A stretch of DNA of 64,000 nt from Allobosea sp. CRIB-10 (GCF_900112185.1 NZ_FOKP01000029.1:1-64000); one strand, 5' to 3'; shown: positions 8,374 to 17,903, counted from the first letter of the stretch. Translations and numbers: made by a program. The notes: generated from the sequence alone by a model not told the origin.

Positions 8374-8651
8374 GGTCTCTCCCCAGAGAAATGGCGCCGT
8401 TGAAGCCGGCGAGCATTGTTTGCGGCTCTGCTGGCCGGTCGGACTGAGAGTTTCGGCAGTGCGGGGAGATGGCAAGCCGAACGGACTATAACTTTAGTTG
8501 TAAGTGAAACGAATACCGTTCCCGTACGGAACGAGTGCTATTCCCACGTGGAAAGAACGGGTGCCGCGAGCGCCCATCCGTCAAAGAAAAACGGCGCCGC
8601 ACAAGGTGCGGCGCCGCGATCGATCGACCAATTCCGATCGAGAATTCGTGT

Positions 8652-9026
8652 TCAGCGGCGCTTACCGGCGACCCGCATCTCCATGTACTGCACGGCCTCG
8701 AGCAAGACGCGACGCGGCCGCTCGGCATCGCGCTTGGCCTGCTCGGCCTTGCGCTGCACCTCGCGCTCGATCTCGGCCAGGCGTTCGGCCTCCTCGCGCG
8801 CCGCCTGCTCGATCGCGGCAAGGCGCTCGGCCTCCAGCCGCTCGGCTTCCTTCTTGGCATCGCGCTCGGCCCGCGCGGCGGCGATCGCCTCGCGCTCGGC
8901 CCGACGCTGCACCATCACCGGATCGTCTGGCCCGGGGCGCTTCTTGAAGCGCTCGAGCAGGGCCTTCTTCGCATTGGCGGAATTGGCCTGGCGATCGGTG
9001 AAATGGCGGTCGTTCGGGTTCTTCAA
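8652..9026 (-). CDS. DUF6481 family charged helical protein
   Basis: 124 residues, almost entirely one predicted coiled coil rich in Ala, Glu, Arg and Lys (about residues 40-110). The N-terminus has the DRQANSANAKKALLERFKKRPGPDDP motif typical of DUF6481 proteins in alphaproteobacteria. The family has no known function. It sits between the TRAP operon and rpsU on the same strand, in a conserved-looking position beside a ribosomal protein gene, which may hint at a translation link (inference). Confidence 0.7.
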   Translation of the reverse strand: MKNPNDRHFTDRQANSANAKKALLERFKKRPGPDDPVMVQRRAEREAIAAARAERDAKKEAERLEAERLAAIEQAAREEAERLAEIEREVQRKAEQAKRDAERPRRVLLEAVQYMEMRVAGKRR

Positions 9027-9108
9027 GGTTGGCCTTCAGGAGTTGCTCGGGCGAGAATGCCGCCCGCGCGCTGCAAATAGGGCAGCTCGCGGAAGTTTTG
9101 TAGTGAAA

Positions 9109-9372
9109 TCAGCGCGGGGTAGCTGCGCCGGCAGCGCGGGGCTTGAGCACCTTCGGCTTCGGCGCCGCGATCAGGCCTTCGCGCTGAGCCTGCTTGCGGG
9201 CGAGCTTGCGGGCGCGGCGCACGGCCTCGGCCTTCTCGCGAGCGCGCTGCTCGGACGGCTTCTCATAGGAAGCGCGACGCTTCATCTCGCGGAACACGCC
9301 TTCGCGCTGCAATTTCTTCTTCAAAACGCGAATGGCCTGATCGACATTATTGTCGCGCACGAGAACCTGCAT
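9109..9372 (-). CDS. rpsU: 30S ribosomal protein S21
   Basis: 87 residues from the ATG at 9372. The core MQVLVRDNNVDQAIRVLKKK and the helix EGVFREMKRRASYEKPSEQRAREKAEAVRRARK are unmistakable bS21. The tail beyond about residue 65 is a basic Ala/Pro/Lys extension, longer than the roughly 70-residue E. coli protein but usual in alphaproteobacteria. A terminator-like hairpin lies in its 5' leader. Confidence 0.95.
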   Translation of the reverse strand: MQVLVRDNNVDQAIRVLKKKLQREGVFREMKRRASYEKPSEQRAREKAEAVRRARKLARKQAQREGLIAAPKPKVLKPRAAGAATPR

Positions 9373-9402
9373 CCGTGTCTCCAGCTTTGCAGGATGGAAG
9401 GA

Positions 9403-9430
9403 AAAAGGGTCAGGCAACGCCCGACCCTTT
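9403..9430 (-). promoter_or_regulatory. Terminator-like hairpin in the rpsU leader
   Basis: Read on the minus strand, an 8-bp stem (AAAGGGTC with GACCCTTT) encloses an inner GGC/GCC pairing and is followed by a short U-run, ending about 30 bases before the rpsU start codon. The shape is that of an intrinsic terminator or attenuator placed in the leader rather than after a gene. No other minus-strand gene is recognised just upstream, so control of rpsU is the simplest reading. Confidence 0.5.
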
Positions 9431-9770
9431 GGGATTTGTGCGCCGCGGTAGCAGAATTCCGCGGCCGGCGCCACCCCTAATCGTATCGCGCACAGCGCAT
9501 GACGAGCCTGCCCGTCCCATGTTTCTTGGCACGGCCTGATCCAATCGCCCCTGAACCGATATCAGTCACAGATACCGGCCGTTCGTCTCGCTCTTCGCCC
9601 GCAAGACCGTGCAACTCGCCGTGGCGCTGCTGCGCGCGCCGCCAGGCCGCCGAGCCCCAAAGCACCGCGCCCGGCACAACAGCAATGCGCCTGCACTGCT
9701 TTACAATGCCGGCAATTTAGCCAAGGAACGGCAGCGGGTGGATCCCGCCCGCCAAAGCCCGGTCCCGCCC

Positions 9771-10910
9771 GTGAACTTGCCTGCCCTCGACCAGTTCCGC
9801 CGCATCGTCGTCAAGGTCGGCTCATCCCTGCTCGTCGACCGGGCGCAGGGGCGCCTGCGCCATGCCTGGCTCGCCGCGCTGGCCGAGGATCTCGCCGAAC
9901 TGCATGGGCGCGGTGCCGATGTCCTCGTCGTCTCGTCGGGAGCGATCGCGCTCGGCCGCACCGTGCTGAAGCTGCCAGCCGGCCCGCTCCGGCTCGAGGA
10001 GAGCCAGGCTTCCGCCGCGATCGGGCAGATCGCGCTCGCCCGCAACTGGTCGGAAGCGCTCGGCCATCACGGCCTCAATGCCGGCCAGATCCTGCTGACG
10101 CTGGCCGACACTGAGGAACGCCGACGTTACCTCAACGCCCGCGCCACGCTGGGGCGCCTGCTCGACCTGCGCGCCGTGCCCGTGATCAACGAGAACGACA
10201 CCGTCGCCACCTCCGAGATCCGCTATGGCGACAATGATCGGCTCGCCGCCCGCGTCGCCACCATGGCCGGCGCCGATCTGCTGGTGCTGTTCTCCGACAT
10301 CGACGGGCTCTACACCGCCCCGCCACTGTCGAGCCCGGACGCCAGGCATATCCCGGTGATCCCGGCGATCACGCCCGCGATCGAGGCGATGGCGGGTGGC
10401 GCCGCCTCCGAGCTCTCGCGCGGCGGCATGCGCACCAAGATCGAAGCCGGCAAGATCGCGACCGCCGGCGGCGCCCATATGCTGATCGCCGACGGCCGGG
10501 CCAAGAATCCGCTGCGCGCCGTCAGCGAGGGCGCGCGCTGCTCCTGGTTCCTCAGCGCTTCGACGCCCGCCACCGCGCGCAAGACCTGGATCGCCGGCTC
10601 GCTCGAGCCGCGCGGCACCCTCCATGTCGACGACGGCGCCGCCCGGGCGCTGCGCGGCGGCGCGAGCCTGCTGCCGGTCGGCGTCACCCGGATCGAAGGC
10701 GCCTTCAGCCGTGGCGACGCCGTGATGATCCGCGCCGGCGACGGCAGCGAGCTCGGCCGCGGCCTCGTCGCCTATGACGCGGACGAAGCCGTGCGCGTGC
10801 TCGGCAAGGCCTCGCGCGAGATCGAGGCCGTGCTCGGCTATCCCGGCCGCGCCGAGATGATTCATCGGGACGACATGGCGCTGCGCCTCGGCTACGATCC
10901 CGATGCGTGA
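9771..10910 (+). CDS. proB: Glutamate 5-kinase
   Basis: 379 residues from the GTG at 9771, where homology begins (FRRIVVKVGSSLLVD); the frame stays open upstream to 9609 but that part does not look like ProB. It phosphorylates L-glutamate with ATP, the first step of proline synthesis in the cytoplasm. The amino-acid-kinase domain shows VVSSGAIALGR, NENDTVATSEIRYGDNDRLAARVA, LLVLFSDIDGLY and GGMRTKIEAGKIA. A C-terminal PUA domain (about residues 280-379) follows. proA lies 18 bases downstream. Confidence 0.93.
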   Translation: MNLPALDQFRRIVVKVGSSLLVDRAQGRLRHAWLAALAEDLAELHGRGADVLVVSSGAIALGRTVLKLPAGPLRLEESQASAAIGQIALARNWSEALGHHGLNAGQILLTLADTEERRRYLNARATLGRLLDLRAVPVINENDTVATSEIRYGDNDRLAARVATMAGADLLVLFSDIDGLYTAPPLSSPDARHIPVIPAITPAIEAMAGGAASELSRGGMRTKIEAGKIATAGGAHMLIADGRAKNPLRAVSEGARCSWFLSASTPATARKTWIAGSLEPRGTLHVDDGAARALRGGASLLPVGVTRIEGAFSRGDAVMIRAGDGSELGRGLVAYDADEAVRVLGKASREIEAVLGYPGRAEMIHRDDMALRLGYDPDA

Positions 10911-10928
10911 GGAAACTTCGGGCCTATA

Positions 10929-12236
10929 ATGACCAGCGAAAGCGCAAGGCGCGCCCCAGCGCCCGACAATGAGAACGGCGACGTCGCCGCGCTGATGCGC
11001 GGGCTCGGCCGAGCCGCCCGCGCCGCCGCGCGCCGGGTCGGCACCGCGCCGGCCGAGCAACGCAACCGTGCGCTCATCGCAATGGCCAACGCCCTGCGCA
11101 AGCGTGCTCCGGCGATCCTTGCCGCCAACCAGCAGGACCTCGCCGATGCGCGCGCATCCGGCCTGATCACTTCATTCATCGATCGCCTGACCCTCGACGA
11201 GGCTCGATTGGAGGCGGTCGCCCAGGCTGTCGCCGATATCGCCGCCCTGCCCGATCCCGTCGGCCGCGTGCTGGCGAGCTGGACGCAGCCCAACGGCCTC
11301 GCCTTCGAGCGTGTCGCCACCCCGCTCGGCGTCGTCGCCGTGATCTTCGAGAGCCGTCCCAACGTCACGGCGGACGCCGGTGCGCTCTGCCTGAAGAGCG
11401 GCAATGTCGCGATCCTGCGGGCTGGCTCGGACAGCTTCCGCAGCTCCAGCGAGATCGCCGCCGCAATGCAGGATGGGCTTAGCCTCACCGGCCTGCCACG
11501 CGAGGCGATCCAGCTGGTGCCCAGCCGCGACCGCGCCGCCGTCGGCGAGATTCTCAAGGGACTCGATGGTAACGTCGACGTCGTCGTGCCGCGCGGCGGC
11601 AAGAGCCTGGTGGCGCGTGTGCAGCAAGAGGCGCGCGTGCCGGTCTTCGCCCATCTCGACGGCAACAACCATGTCTACGTCCATGCGCAGGCCGATCTCG
11701 CCATGGCCCGCGCGATCCTCATCAACGCCAAGCTGCGCCGCACCGGCGTCTGCGGCGCGGCCGAGACGCTGCTAGTCGACGAGGCCTGCGCGGCGACGCA
11801 TCTGAAACCGCTGGTCGCCGCCTTGCTCGACGAAGGCTGCGCCGTGCGCGGCGACGAGGCGGCTCTCGCCGTCGACCCGCGCGTCGCGCCCGCGAGCGAA
11901 GAGGACTGGCGCACCGAATATCTCGACCGCATCATCGCGGTGAAGACCGTGCCGGGCCTCGATGCCGCCATCGCCCACATCGAGACCTACGGCTCGCATC
12001 ATACCGATGCGATCGTCACGGCTGATGATATCGCCGCCACCCGCTTCCTCGCCGAGGTCGATTCGGCGATTGTCCTGCACAACGCCTCGACCCAGTTCGC
12101 CGATGGCGGCGAGTTCGGCTTCGGCGCCGAGATCGGCATCGCCACCGGCCGCATGCATGCGCGCGGCCCGGTCGGCGTCGAGCAGCTCTGCTCCTTCAAG
12201 TACCGGGTCCACGGTCAGGGTCAGGTCCGCCCGTGA
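10929..12236 (+). CDS. proA: Glutamate-5-semialdehyde dehydrogenase (gamma-glutamyl phosphate reductase)
   Basis: 435 residues. It reduces gamma-glutamyl phosphate with NADPH, following ProB in proline synthesis. Visible landmarks are PLGVVAVIFESRPNVTADA, LKSGNVAILRAGSDS, VVVPRGGKSLV, the catalytic Cys block LRRTGVCGAAETLLVD, and GSHHTDAIVT near the C-terminus. Length fits the family (about 415-430). It is co-oriented with proB, and its TGA overlaps the GTG start of nadD. Confidence 0.94.
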   Translation: MTSESARRAPAPDNENGDVAALMRGLGRAARAAARRVGTAPAEQRNRALIAMANALRKRAPAILAANQQDLADARASGLITSFIDRLTLDEARLEAVAQAVADIAALPDPVGRVLASWTQPNGLAFERVATPLGVVAVIFESRPNVTADAGALCLKSGNVAILRAGSDSFRSSSEIAAAMQDGLSLTGLPREAIQLVPSRDRAAVGEILKGLDGNVDVVVPRGGKSLVARVQQEARVPVFAHLDGNNHVYVHAQADLAMARAILINAKLRRTGVCGAAETLLVDEACAATHLKPLVAALLDEGCAVRGDEAALAVDPRVAPASEEDWRTEYLDRIIAVKTVPGLDAAIAHIETYGSHHTDAIVTADDIAATRFLAEVDSAIVLHNASTQFADGGEFGFGAEIGIATGRMHARGPVGVEQLCSFKYRVHGQGQVRP

Positions 12237-12844
12237 GCGCCGAAGAGCTACGCCTGCCGCCGCACGCCCCCGGTCTGCGCATCGGGCTGTTCGGCGGCAC
12301 CTTCAACCCGGCCCATGACGGCCACCGCATGGCGAGTCTGACCGCTTTGCGCCGGCTCCAGCTCGACCGGGTCTGGTGGCTGGTGACGCCCGGCAATCCG
12401 CTGAAGGACAACCACGCCCTGCCGCCGCTGGCCCAGCGCATCGCCCAGGCCCGCGCGCTCGCCGACCATGGCCACATCAACGTCACCGGCATCGAGGCGA
12501 CCCTGCGCACGCGATACACCGCCGACACCCTGCGCCAGCTCAAGCGCCGCTGCCCCGGTGTGCGCTTCGTCTGGATCATGGGTTCGGACAATCTCGCCAA
12601 TTTCCACCGCTGGAACGAATGGCGCGCCATCGCCCGGATGATGCCGATCGCGGTGATCGACCGCCCCGGCTCGACCCATCGCTCGATCGCCTCGCCCGCC
12701 GCCAACTGGATGGCGCGCTGGCGTCTGTCGGAGAATCAGGGCGCCGCTTTGCCGGTCCGCACCCCACCGGCCTGGATCTTCCTGCACGGCCGGCGCTCCG
12801 ATTTGTCCTCGACCTATCTGCGCGAACTCGCCGAAAGCAATTGA
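12233..12844 (+). CDS. nadD: Nicotinate-nucleotide adenylyltransferase
   Basis: 203 residues from a GTG that overlaps the proA stop (GTGA). It adenylates nicotinate mononucleotide in de novo and salvage NAD synthesis. The nucleotidyltransferase signature GLFGGTFNPAHDGH gives the HxGH ATP site at about residues 22-35. WIMGSDNLANFHRW and the C-terminal RRSDLSSTYLR (the SSTxIR-like motif) are both present. In Hyphomicrobiales nadD commonly sits between proA and rsfS, as here. Confidence 0.93.
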   Translation: MSAEELRLPPHAPGLRIGLFGGTFNPAHDGHRMASLTALRRLQLDRVWWLVTPGNPLKDNHALPPLAQRIAQARALADHGHINVTGIEATLRTRYTADTLRQLKRRCPGVRFVWIMGSDNLANFHRWNEWRAIARMMPIAVIDRPGSTHRSIASPAANWMARWRLSENQGAALPVRTPPAWIFLHGRRSDLSSTYLRELAESN

Positions 12845-12883
12845 ACTCGCCCCCTCCGGCGCTTAAATTGGGGGTGTCGCGCC

Positions 12884-13324
12884 TTGAGCGCGTCGTCACG
12901 TGAGGATACGGCACTGAACCGTCAATCCATCGGCGAAGCCGGCACCGAGCCGCTTCCCCCGGCTGCCATCACAGAGAACCCCGCCGCGAGCAGCATCGCG
13001 CTCGCCTTGCAGGTCCTGGAGGACATGAAGGCCGAGGACGCCACCGTGATCGACCTCGTCGGCAAGACCTCGCTGGCCGACGCCATGATCATCGCTTCCG
13101 GCCGGGTCAACCGCCACGTCGCCTCGATCTCCGACAGCTTGGTCGAGGCCTTCAAGAAGGCCGGCCACGAGACACCGAAGGTCGAGGGCTTTCCCGCCTG
13201 CGACTGGGTGCTGATCGACACCGGCGACCTGATCATCCACGTCTTCCGGCCGGAAGTGCGCCAGTTCTACAATCTCGAGAAGATGTGGGGCGCCGACCGG
13301 CCGCGCGAGCGTCTCGACGGCTGA
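12884..13324 (+). CDS. rsfS: Ribosomal silencing factor RsfS
   Basis: Up to 146 residues from a TTG at 12884; the homologous core starts about 35 residues later (ASSIALALQVLEDMKAEDATVIDL), so the true start may be further in. RsfS binds uL14 and blocks subunit joining when translation is limited. Core blocks are KTSLADAMIIASGRVNRHVASISD, GFPACDWVLIDTGDLIIHVFRPEVRQFYNLEKMW. It is followed by rlmH after 12 bases, the usual neighbour. Confidence 0.92.
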   Translation: MSASSREDTALNRQSIGEAGTEPLPPAAITENPAASSIALALQVLEDMKAEDATVIDLVGKTSLADAMIIASGRVNRHVASISDSLVEAFKKAGHETPKVEGFPACDWVLIDTGDLIIHVFRPEVRQFYNLEKMWGADRPRERLDG

Positions 13325-13336
13325 GCCTCTTCGTCC

Positions 13337-13819
13337 GTGCGCCTGTCGGTCATCGCGGTCGGCCGCCTCAAGGACGGGCCGGAGCGTGATCTTTGCGCCC
13401 GCTACCAGGAGCGAGCTCAGGGCCTTGCCCGAGGGCTCGGTCTGAGCGGTCCTGAGGTCATCGAGCTCGCCGAGGGCCGAGGCCGCCGCACCGAGGAACG
13501 CCGCCGCGAGGAGGCGAAGCTGATCGGCGAGCGCTTGCCGCCCTCCGGGCTCATCATCGCTTTGGACGAGCGCGGCAAGAGCCTCGACAGCGATGCCTTC
13601 GCCAATCGTCTCGCCGCCGCACGCGATGCCGGCACGCCGGCCGCGACGCTGCTGATCGGCGGCGCCGACGGGCTCGATACCGAGCTGCGCGAGCGCGCCG
13701 CGCTGGTGCTCTGCTTCGGCGCCCTGACCATCCCGCACCAGATCGTCCGTGCGCTCGTGCTCGAACAGCTCTATCGGGCGATGACGATCATGGCCGGACA
13801 CCCCTATCATCGCGCATGA
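13337..13819 (+). CDS. rlmH: 23S rRNA (pseudouridine1915-N3)-methyltransferase
   Basis: 160 residues from a GTG at 13337. It is a SPOUT-class enzyme that methylates pseudouridine 1915 in 23S rRNA. The knot region shows LIIALDERGKSLDS, ATLLIGGADGLD and LCFGALTIPHQIVRALVLEQLYRAMTIMAGHPYHRA, the family's C-terminal signature ending in YHR. Its TGA overlaps the ATG of the EnvC-type gene. Confidence 0.94.
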   Translation: MRLSVIAVGRLKDGPERDLCARYQERAQGLARGLGLSGPEVIELAEGRGRRTEERRREEAKLIGERLPPSGLIIALDERGKSLDSDAFANRLAAARDAGTPAATLLIGGADGLDTELRERAALVLCFGALTIPHQIVRALVLEQLYRAMTIMAGHPYHRA

Positions 13820-15177
13820 CCCGTCATTCCCGGCTGATTCGAACCGCACGCTTGCTCCGGCTCTGGCCGGCGCTGCTTTGCGCTTGCCTGGCAGCCGGCC
13901 ATGCCATCGCCCAGAATGCCCCTGAATCCGAGCAGGCCGCCCGCGACACCGAGCAGAAGCGTGAGGAAAAGCGCGCCCGCGAGGCCGAGCTCAAGGCGAT
14001 CGAGGAACGGCTCGCCGGCAACGCCGACGCCCGTGCGAAGCTCGAAGCCGAGATCGCCGGCATCCGCGCCGACCGGACCAAGCTCAACCAGGCGCTGCTC
14101 GACACCACCTCCCGAACCCAGGCCGCCGAAGGCCGTATCGCCGGGCTCGAGCAGCGTCTCTCCCTGCTGCAGACCAGCGAGACCGCGATCCGGCGCTCGC
14201 TCGAGAGCCGGCGCGGCCTGATCGGCGAGGTGCTGGCGGCGCTGCAGCGAATCGGACGCCGGCCGCCGCCGGCGGTGCTGGTCCGCCCTGAGGACATCCT
14301 CGAAGCGGTGCGCGCCTCCATGCTGCTAGGCGCGGTCGTCCCCGATCTGCGCCAGGAGATCACCATCCTCGGCACCGATCTCGCCGAGCTGGTGCGCCTG
14401 CGAGAAGCCATCGCCGAGGAGCGCAAGGCCATCGCCGGCGAGATGGAGGGTCTGGCCGGCGAGCGCCGGCGACTCGCCTCGCTGATCGAAGCCCGGCGCG
14501 CCCGCGAGGCGAGCGCCGCCCAGGACATCGAATCTCAACGCGCCGCCGGCGGCGAGCTTGCGGCGCAAGCCAGGACGTTGCGCGATCTCGTCGAGCGCAT
14601 CGAGAAGGACATTTCCGCCGCCACCCGTGCCGCCGACGCCGCCCGGCGCGCGCTCGAGGCGGAAACGCAGGAGCAGCGCCAGCGCATGGCCCAGCTCGCT
14701 TTCCGCGATCCGGCCCGGCTCGCGCCCAAGGCGGCCTTCCAGGAACTGCGCGGCATGCTGCCACTGCCGGTCGCCGGTTCACAATTGCGTGGATTTGGCG
14801 CAACCGACGAAGTTGGCGCTGCAACCCGCGGAATTTCACTGTCGACGCGGCAAAATGCCGTGGTTTCGTCACCTTCCGATGGCTGGGTGGTCTATGCTGG
14901 GCCGTTCCGCTCCTTTGGCCAACTCTTGATCCTCAATGCCGGCAATGGTTACTATATTCTCATGGCGGGCATGCAGCGCATCGACGTCTCGCTGAACCAG
15001 TTTGTGCTGGCTGGAGAGCCGGTTGCGGTGATGGGCGAGACCGCGGAAGCGGCCGCGACGAATGTAGGAACGGGGACCGGAGAGCCGGTCCTCTATGTCG
15101 AATTCAGGAAAGACGGCGTCTCGATCGATCCGACGCCGTGGTGGACGAAATCGCAAGGCGAAAAGGTTCGCGGATGA
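13816..15177 (+). CDS. Murein hydrolase activator, EnvC family
   Basis: 453 residues. An N-terminal signal/hydrophobic stretch (LLRLWPALLCACLAAGHAIA) is followed by long coiled coils (about residues 35-310) and a C-terminal LytM-like domain (about 350-450). The zinc ligands of active LytM peptidases are missing: the segment reads GWVVYAGPFRSFGQLLILNAG...YILMAGM and ends LYVEFRKDG, where His residues would be expected. This is the degenerate state known for EnvC, which activates amidases at the septum instead of cutting peptidoglycan itself. Overlaps rlmH and ctpA at ATGA junctions. Confidence 0.88.
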   Translation: MTRHSRLIRTARLLRLWPALLCACLAAGHAIAQNAPESEQAARDTEQKREEKRAREAELKAIEERLAGNADARAKLEAEIAGIRADRTKLNQALLDTTSRTQAAEGRIAGLEQRLSLLQTSETAIRRSLESRRGLIGEVLAALQRIGRRPPPAVLVRPEDILEAVRASMLLGAVVPDLRQEITILGTDLAELVRLREAIAEERKAIAGEMEGLAGERRRLASLIEARRAREASAAQDIESQRAAGGELAAQARTLRDLVERIEKDISAATRAADAARRALEAETQEQRQRMAQLAFRDPARLAPKAAFQELRGMLPLPVAGSQLRGFGATDEVGAATRGISLSTRQNAVVSSPSDGWVVYAGPFRSFGQLLILNAGNGYYILMAGMQRIDVSLNQFVLAGEPVAVMGETAEAAATNVGTGTGEPVLYVEFRKDGVSIDPTPWWTKSQGEKVRG

Positions 15178-16535
15178 TGCGCAAGGTTTCTCTCGTTCTG
15201 GTCGGCGCCATCGCCGGCGCGGGGCTCACCGGTGTGGTGACCCAGACCAAGCTGCTCTCCTCGACCAGCGCGGTCGCGGCTTCGGCCGAGGTCTATCGCA
15301 GCCTCAATCTCTTCGGCGACATCTTCGAGAAGATTCGCACCGACTATGTCGAGAAGCCAGACGAGCAGAAGCTGATCGAGGCCGCCATCAACGGCATGGT
15401 CTCCTCGCTGGATCCGCACTCGGCCTATCTCGACGCCAAGAGCTTCCGCGACATGGACATCGACATGCGCGGCCAGTTCGGCGGCCTCGGCATCGAGGTG
15501 ACCATGGAGAACGAGGTTCTCAAGGTCGCCAAGCCGATCCGCGACACGCCCGCCTCCAAGGCCGGCATCCTGGCCGGCGACATCATCCGCAAGATCGACA
15601 ATGACGAGGTCAAGGGCCTCAGCCTGAACCAGGCCGTCGAGAAGATGCGCGGCATCATCAACACGCAGGTCAAGCTGACGATCGAGCGCACCGGCAAGGC
15701 CGAGCCGCTGGAGTTCACCCTGACCCGCTCCAACATCGTCGTCCCGGCGGTGGAGGAACGCGTCGAGAGCGATGTCGGCTATATCCGCATCGGCACCTTC
15801 AGCGAGCAGACCTATGAAGGCCTGCGCAAGGCGCTCGACAAGGTCAACAGCGAGATCGGCGTCGACAAGGTCAAGGGCTACATCATCGACCTGCGCAACA
15901 ACCGCGGCGGCCGTCTCGACCAATCGGTATTGGTCTCCGACGCCTTCCTCGAGCGCGGCAAGATCGTCTCGACTCGCGGCCGCAACGCCGAGGAGACCCA
16001 GGTCTTCAACGCCAAGTCGGGCGATCTGACCAAGGGCAAGCCGGTCGTCGTTCTGATCAACGGCTCCTCGGCCTCCGCGGCAGAGATCGTCGCCGGCGCC
16101 CTGCAGGACCACAAGCGCGCCACCGTCATGGGCTCGCGTTCCTTCGGCAAGGGCTCGGTGCAGACCGTGATCCGTCTCGGCGACAATGGCGGCCTGCGTC
16201 TGACCACGGCGCGCTACTACACCCCGTCCGGCAACTCGATCCAGGCCAAGGGCATCACGCCCGATATCGAGATCATCCAAGACGTGCCGGCCGAGTTGAA
16301 GGACAAGGTCGAGAACAAGGGCGAAGCCTCGCTCAAGGGCCATCTGCGCAATGGCGACGGCAAGGAAGAGCAGGCCGGCTCGCCCTCCTATGTCCCGATC
16401 GACCCGGCCAAGGACACCCAGCTAGCCGCGGCGCTCAATTTGCTGCGCGGCAAGAAAGACGTGGCCCTGCCCGCCAATCCGGCGCCTGCCACGCCGGCTC
16501 CGGCCCCCGCTCCGGAGGCTGGCAAGTCCAACTGA
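15174..16535 (+). CDS. ctpA: C-terminal processing peptidase (S41 family)
   Basis: 453 residues from the ATG at 15174, which overlaps the preceding stop; the next codon is also ATG. An N-terminal signal anchor (MRKVSLVLVGAIAGAGLTGVV) places it in the periplasm. A PDZ domain (FGGLGIEVTMENEVLKVAKP...KAGILAGDIIRKID) precedes the protease core with YIIDLRNNRGG, the catalytic Ser in NGSSASAAEIVAGAL, and the Lys of FGKGSVQ, forming the Ser/Lys dyad. The C-terminus is Pro/Ala-rich. It follows the EnvC gene as is usual in Hyphomicrobiales. Confidence 0.93.
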   Translation: MMRKVSLVLVGAIAGAGLTGVVTQTKLLSSTSAVAASAEVYRSLNLFGDIFEKIRTDYVEKPDEQKLIEAAINGMVSSLDPHSAYLDAKSFRDMDIDMRGQFGGLGIEVTMENEVLKVAKPIRDTPASKAGILAGDIIRKIDNDEVKGLSLNQAVEKMRGIINTQVKLTIERTGKAEPLEFTLTRSNIVVPAVEERVESDVGYIRIGTFSEQTYEGLRKALDKVNSEIGVDKVKGYIIDLRNNRGGRLDQSVLVSDAFLERGKIVSTRGRNAEETQVFNAKSGDLTKGKPVVVLINGSSASAAEIVAGALQDHKRATVMGSRSFGKGSVQTVIRLGDNGGLRLTTARYYTPSGNSIQAKGITPDIEIIQDVPAELKDKVENKGEASLKGHLRNGDGKEEQAGSPSYVPIDPAKDTQLAAALNLLRGKKDVALPANPAPATPAPAPAPEAGKSN

Positions 16536-16694
16536 GCCGGCCGGCCGGCTCTGCCGACAACTCGGCACTTGTGCAACGGCCGCAGGGGATTGTTTTCCCT
16601 GTGGCCGATTGACGATTGATTCCGGCCCGAATCATCCGACTCTAGCACTGCGAACTGATTCGCAGATGTATGATGTCGGAGAGGACGGCGCCTC

Positions 16695-17903
16695 TTGGCC
16701 GGATTGCCGCTCAGCGAACTCGACCAGCCGCTCGGGCAGGCGAAGCGCGCTCGCGCGTCCAAGCCGTATGGACGCTGGCTGTCGCGCGGCCTGGTCAGCG
16801 CGCTGATCGTCATCTTTGCCGGGCTCGCCCTCTATGCCGCCCTCAAGCGCGACCCCCATGGTGGCGAGCCGATCGCGACCGCCGTGATCCGCGAGCGGGC
16901 TCCAGCAACCGACATCGCCCAAGCTCCCCCTCAGCCCGCTAGGCCCGAGGAGAGGCGTGGCCCCGCCAGCGCCAGCCAGCTCGAAACCGACTCCGGGGTC
17001 ACCGTCGTCAGGCCGGGCTCGGAGGCGCCCGGCGCCATCGTCATCACCGTGCCCGATGACGGCACGGTCAAGCTGGCGCCGGCCCCGGACAAGCGCCTGG
17101 TCGAGCGCACCCGCCACGGCATCCTGCCGAAGGTGGGCACCGATGGCGCGACGCCTGCGCAGGTCTATGCCCGCCCGCTCGGGCCTGCTCCTGCCACCAA
17201 GCCGGCCGGCCGGATCGCGATCCTCGTCGGCGGCCTCGGCATCAGCCAGAGCTCGACCAGCGAAGCGATCGCGCGCCTGCCCGGGCCCGTCTCGCTCGCC
17301 TTCGCCCCTTATGGCGCCGAGCTGGAGAAGACCGTGCAGCGCGCCCGCAGCGAAGGCCACGAGGTCTTCCTGCAGGTACCGATGGAGCCGTTCGACTATC
17401 CCGACAACGACCCCGGCCCGCACACTCTGCTCACCGGACCGAAGGGCAGCGACAATCTCGACCGGCTGCAATGGGTGCTCGGCCGTTTCACCGGTTATGT
17501 CGGCATCGTCAACTTCCTCGGTGGACGTCTCACCGCGGATGACATGGCGCTGACTCCGCTGCTGCGCGAAGTCGCCGGGCGTGGGCTGATGGTCGTCGAC
17601 GACGGCTCCTCGCCCCGCAGCCTGCTCGCATCCGCCGCGACGCGAGCCCAGATTCCTGCGCTGAAGGCAGACCTTGCCCTCGACGCCGTCCCGCGCGCCG
17701 AGACGATCGACAGGGAGCTGGCGCGCCTCGAGACTCTCGCCCGCGAGCACGGCGCCGTAGTCGCCACCGCCAGCGCCTTGCCGGTCACGGTCGAGCGCAT
17801 CGCCCGCTGGGCCCGCACGCTGGAGGGCAAGAACCTGGTTATGGTCCCGGTCAGCGCCGCGCGCGGCTTCCGCAACCCTTCAACGACCGGTTCGCTGCGA
17901 TGA
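16695..17903 (+). CDS. Divergent polysaccharide deacetylase family protein (COG2861)
   Basis: 402 residues from a TTG at 16695, supported by GGAGAGGA about 10 bases upstream. One membrane helix (about residues 30-48, GLVSALIVIFAGLALYAAL) is followed by a Pro/Ala-rich linker and a deacetylase-like TIM barrel from about residue 170: RIAILVGGLGISQSSTSEAI, LAFAPYG, HEVFLQVPMEPFDYP, GIVNFLGGRLTADD, GLMVVDDGSS. The classical metal-binding His/Asp pattern is changed, as known for this group. Probably anchored in the inner membrane and acting on a periplasmic glycan; the exact substrate is unknown. Overlaps rppH by ATGA. Confidence 0.85.
   Translation: MAGLPLSELDQPLGQAKRARASKPYGRWLSRGLVSALIVIFAGLALYAALKRDPHGGEPIATAVIRERAPATDIAQAPPQPARPEERRGPASASQLETDSGVTVVRPGSEAPGAIVITVPDDGTVKLAPAPDKRLVERTRHGILPKVGTDGATPAQVYARPLGPAPATKPAGRIAILVGGLGISQSSTSEAIARLPGPVSLAFAPYGAELEKTVQRARSEGHEVFLQVPMEPFDYPDNDPGPHTLLTGPKGSDNLDRLQWVLGRFTGYVGIVNFLGGRLTADDMALTPLLREVAGRGLMVVDDGSSPRSLLASAATRAQIPALKADLALDAVPRAETIDRELARLETLAREHGAVVATASALPVTVERIARWARTLEGKNLVMVPVSAARGFRNPSTTGSLR

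Noticed and set aside
9477..9770. Short frames in the interval before proB
   Set aside because: None has a convincing start or conserved features; treated as promoter/leader region.
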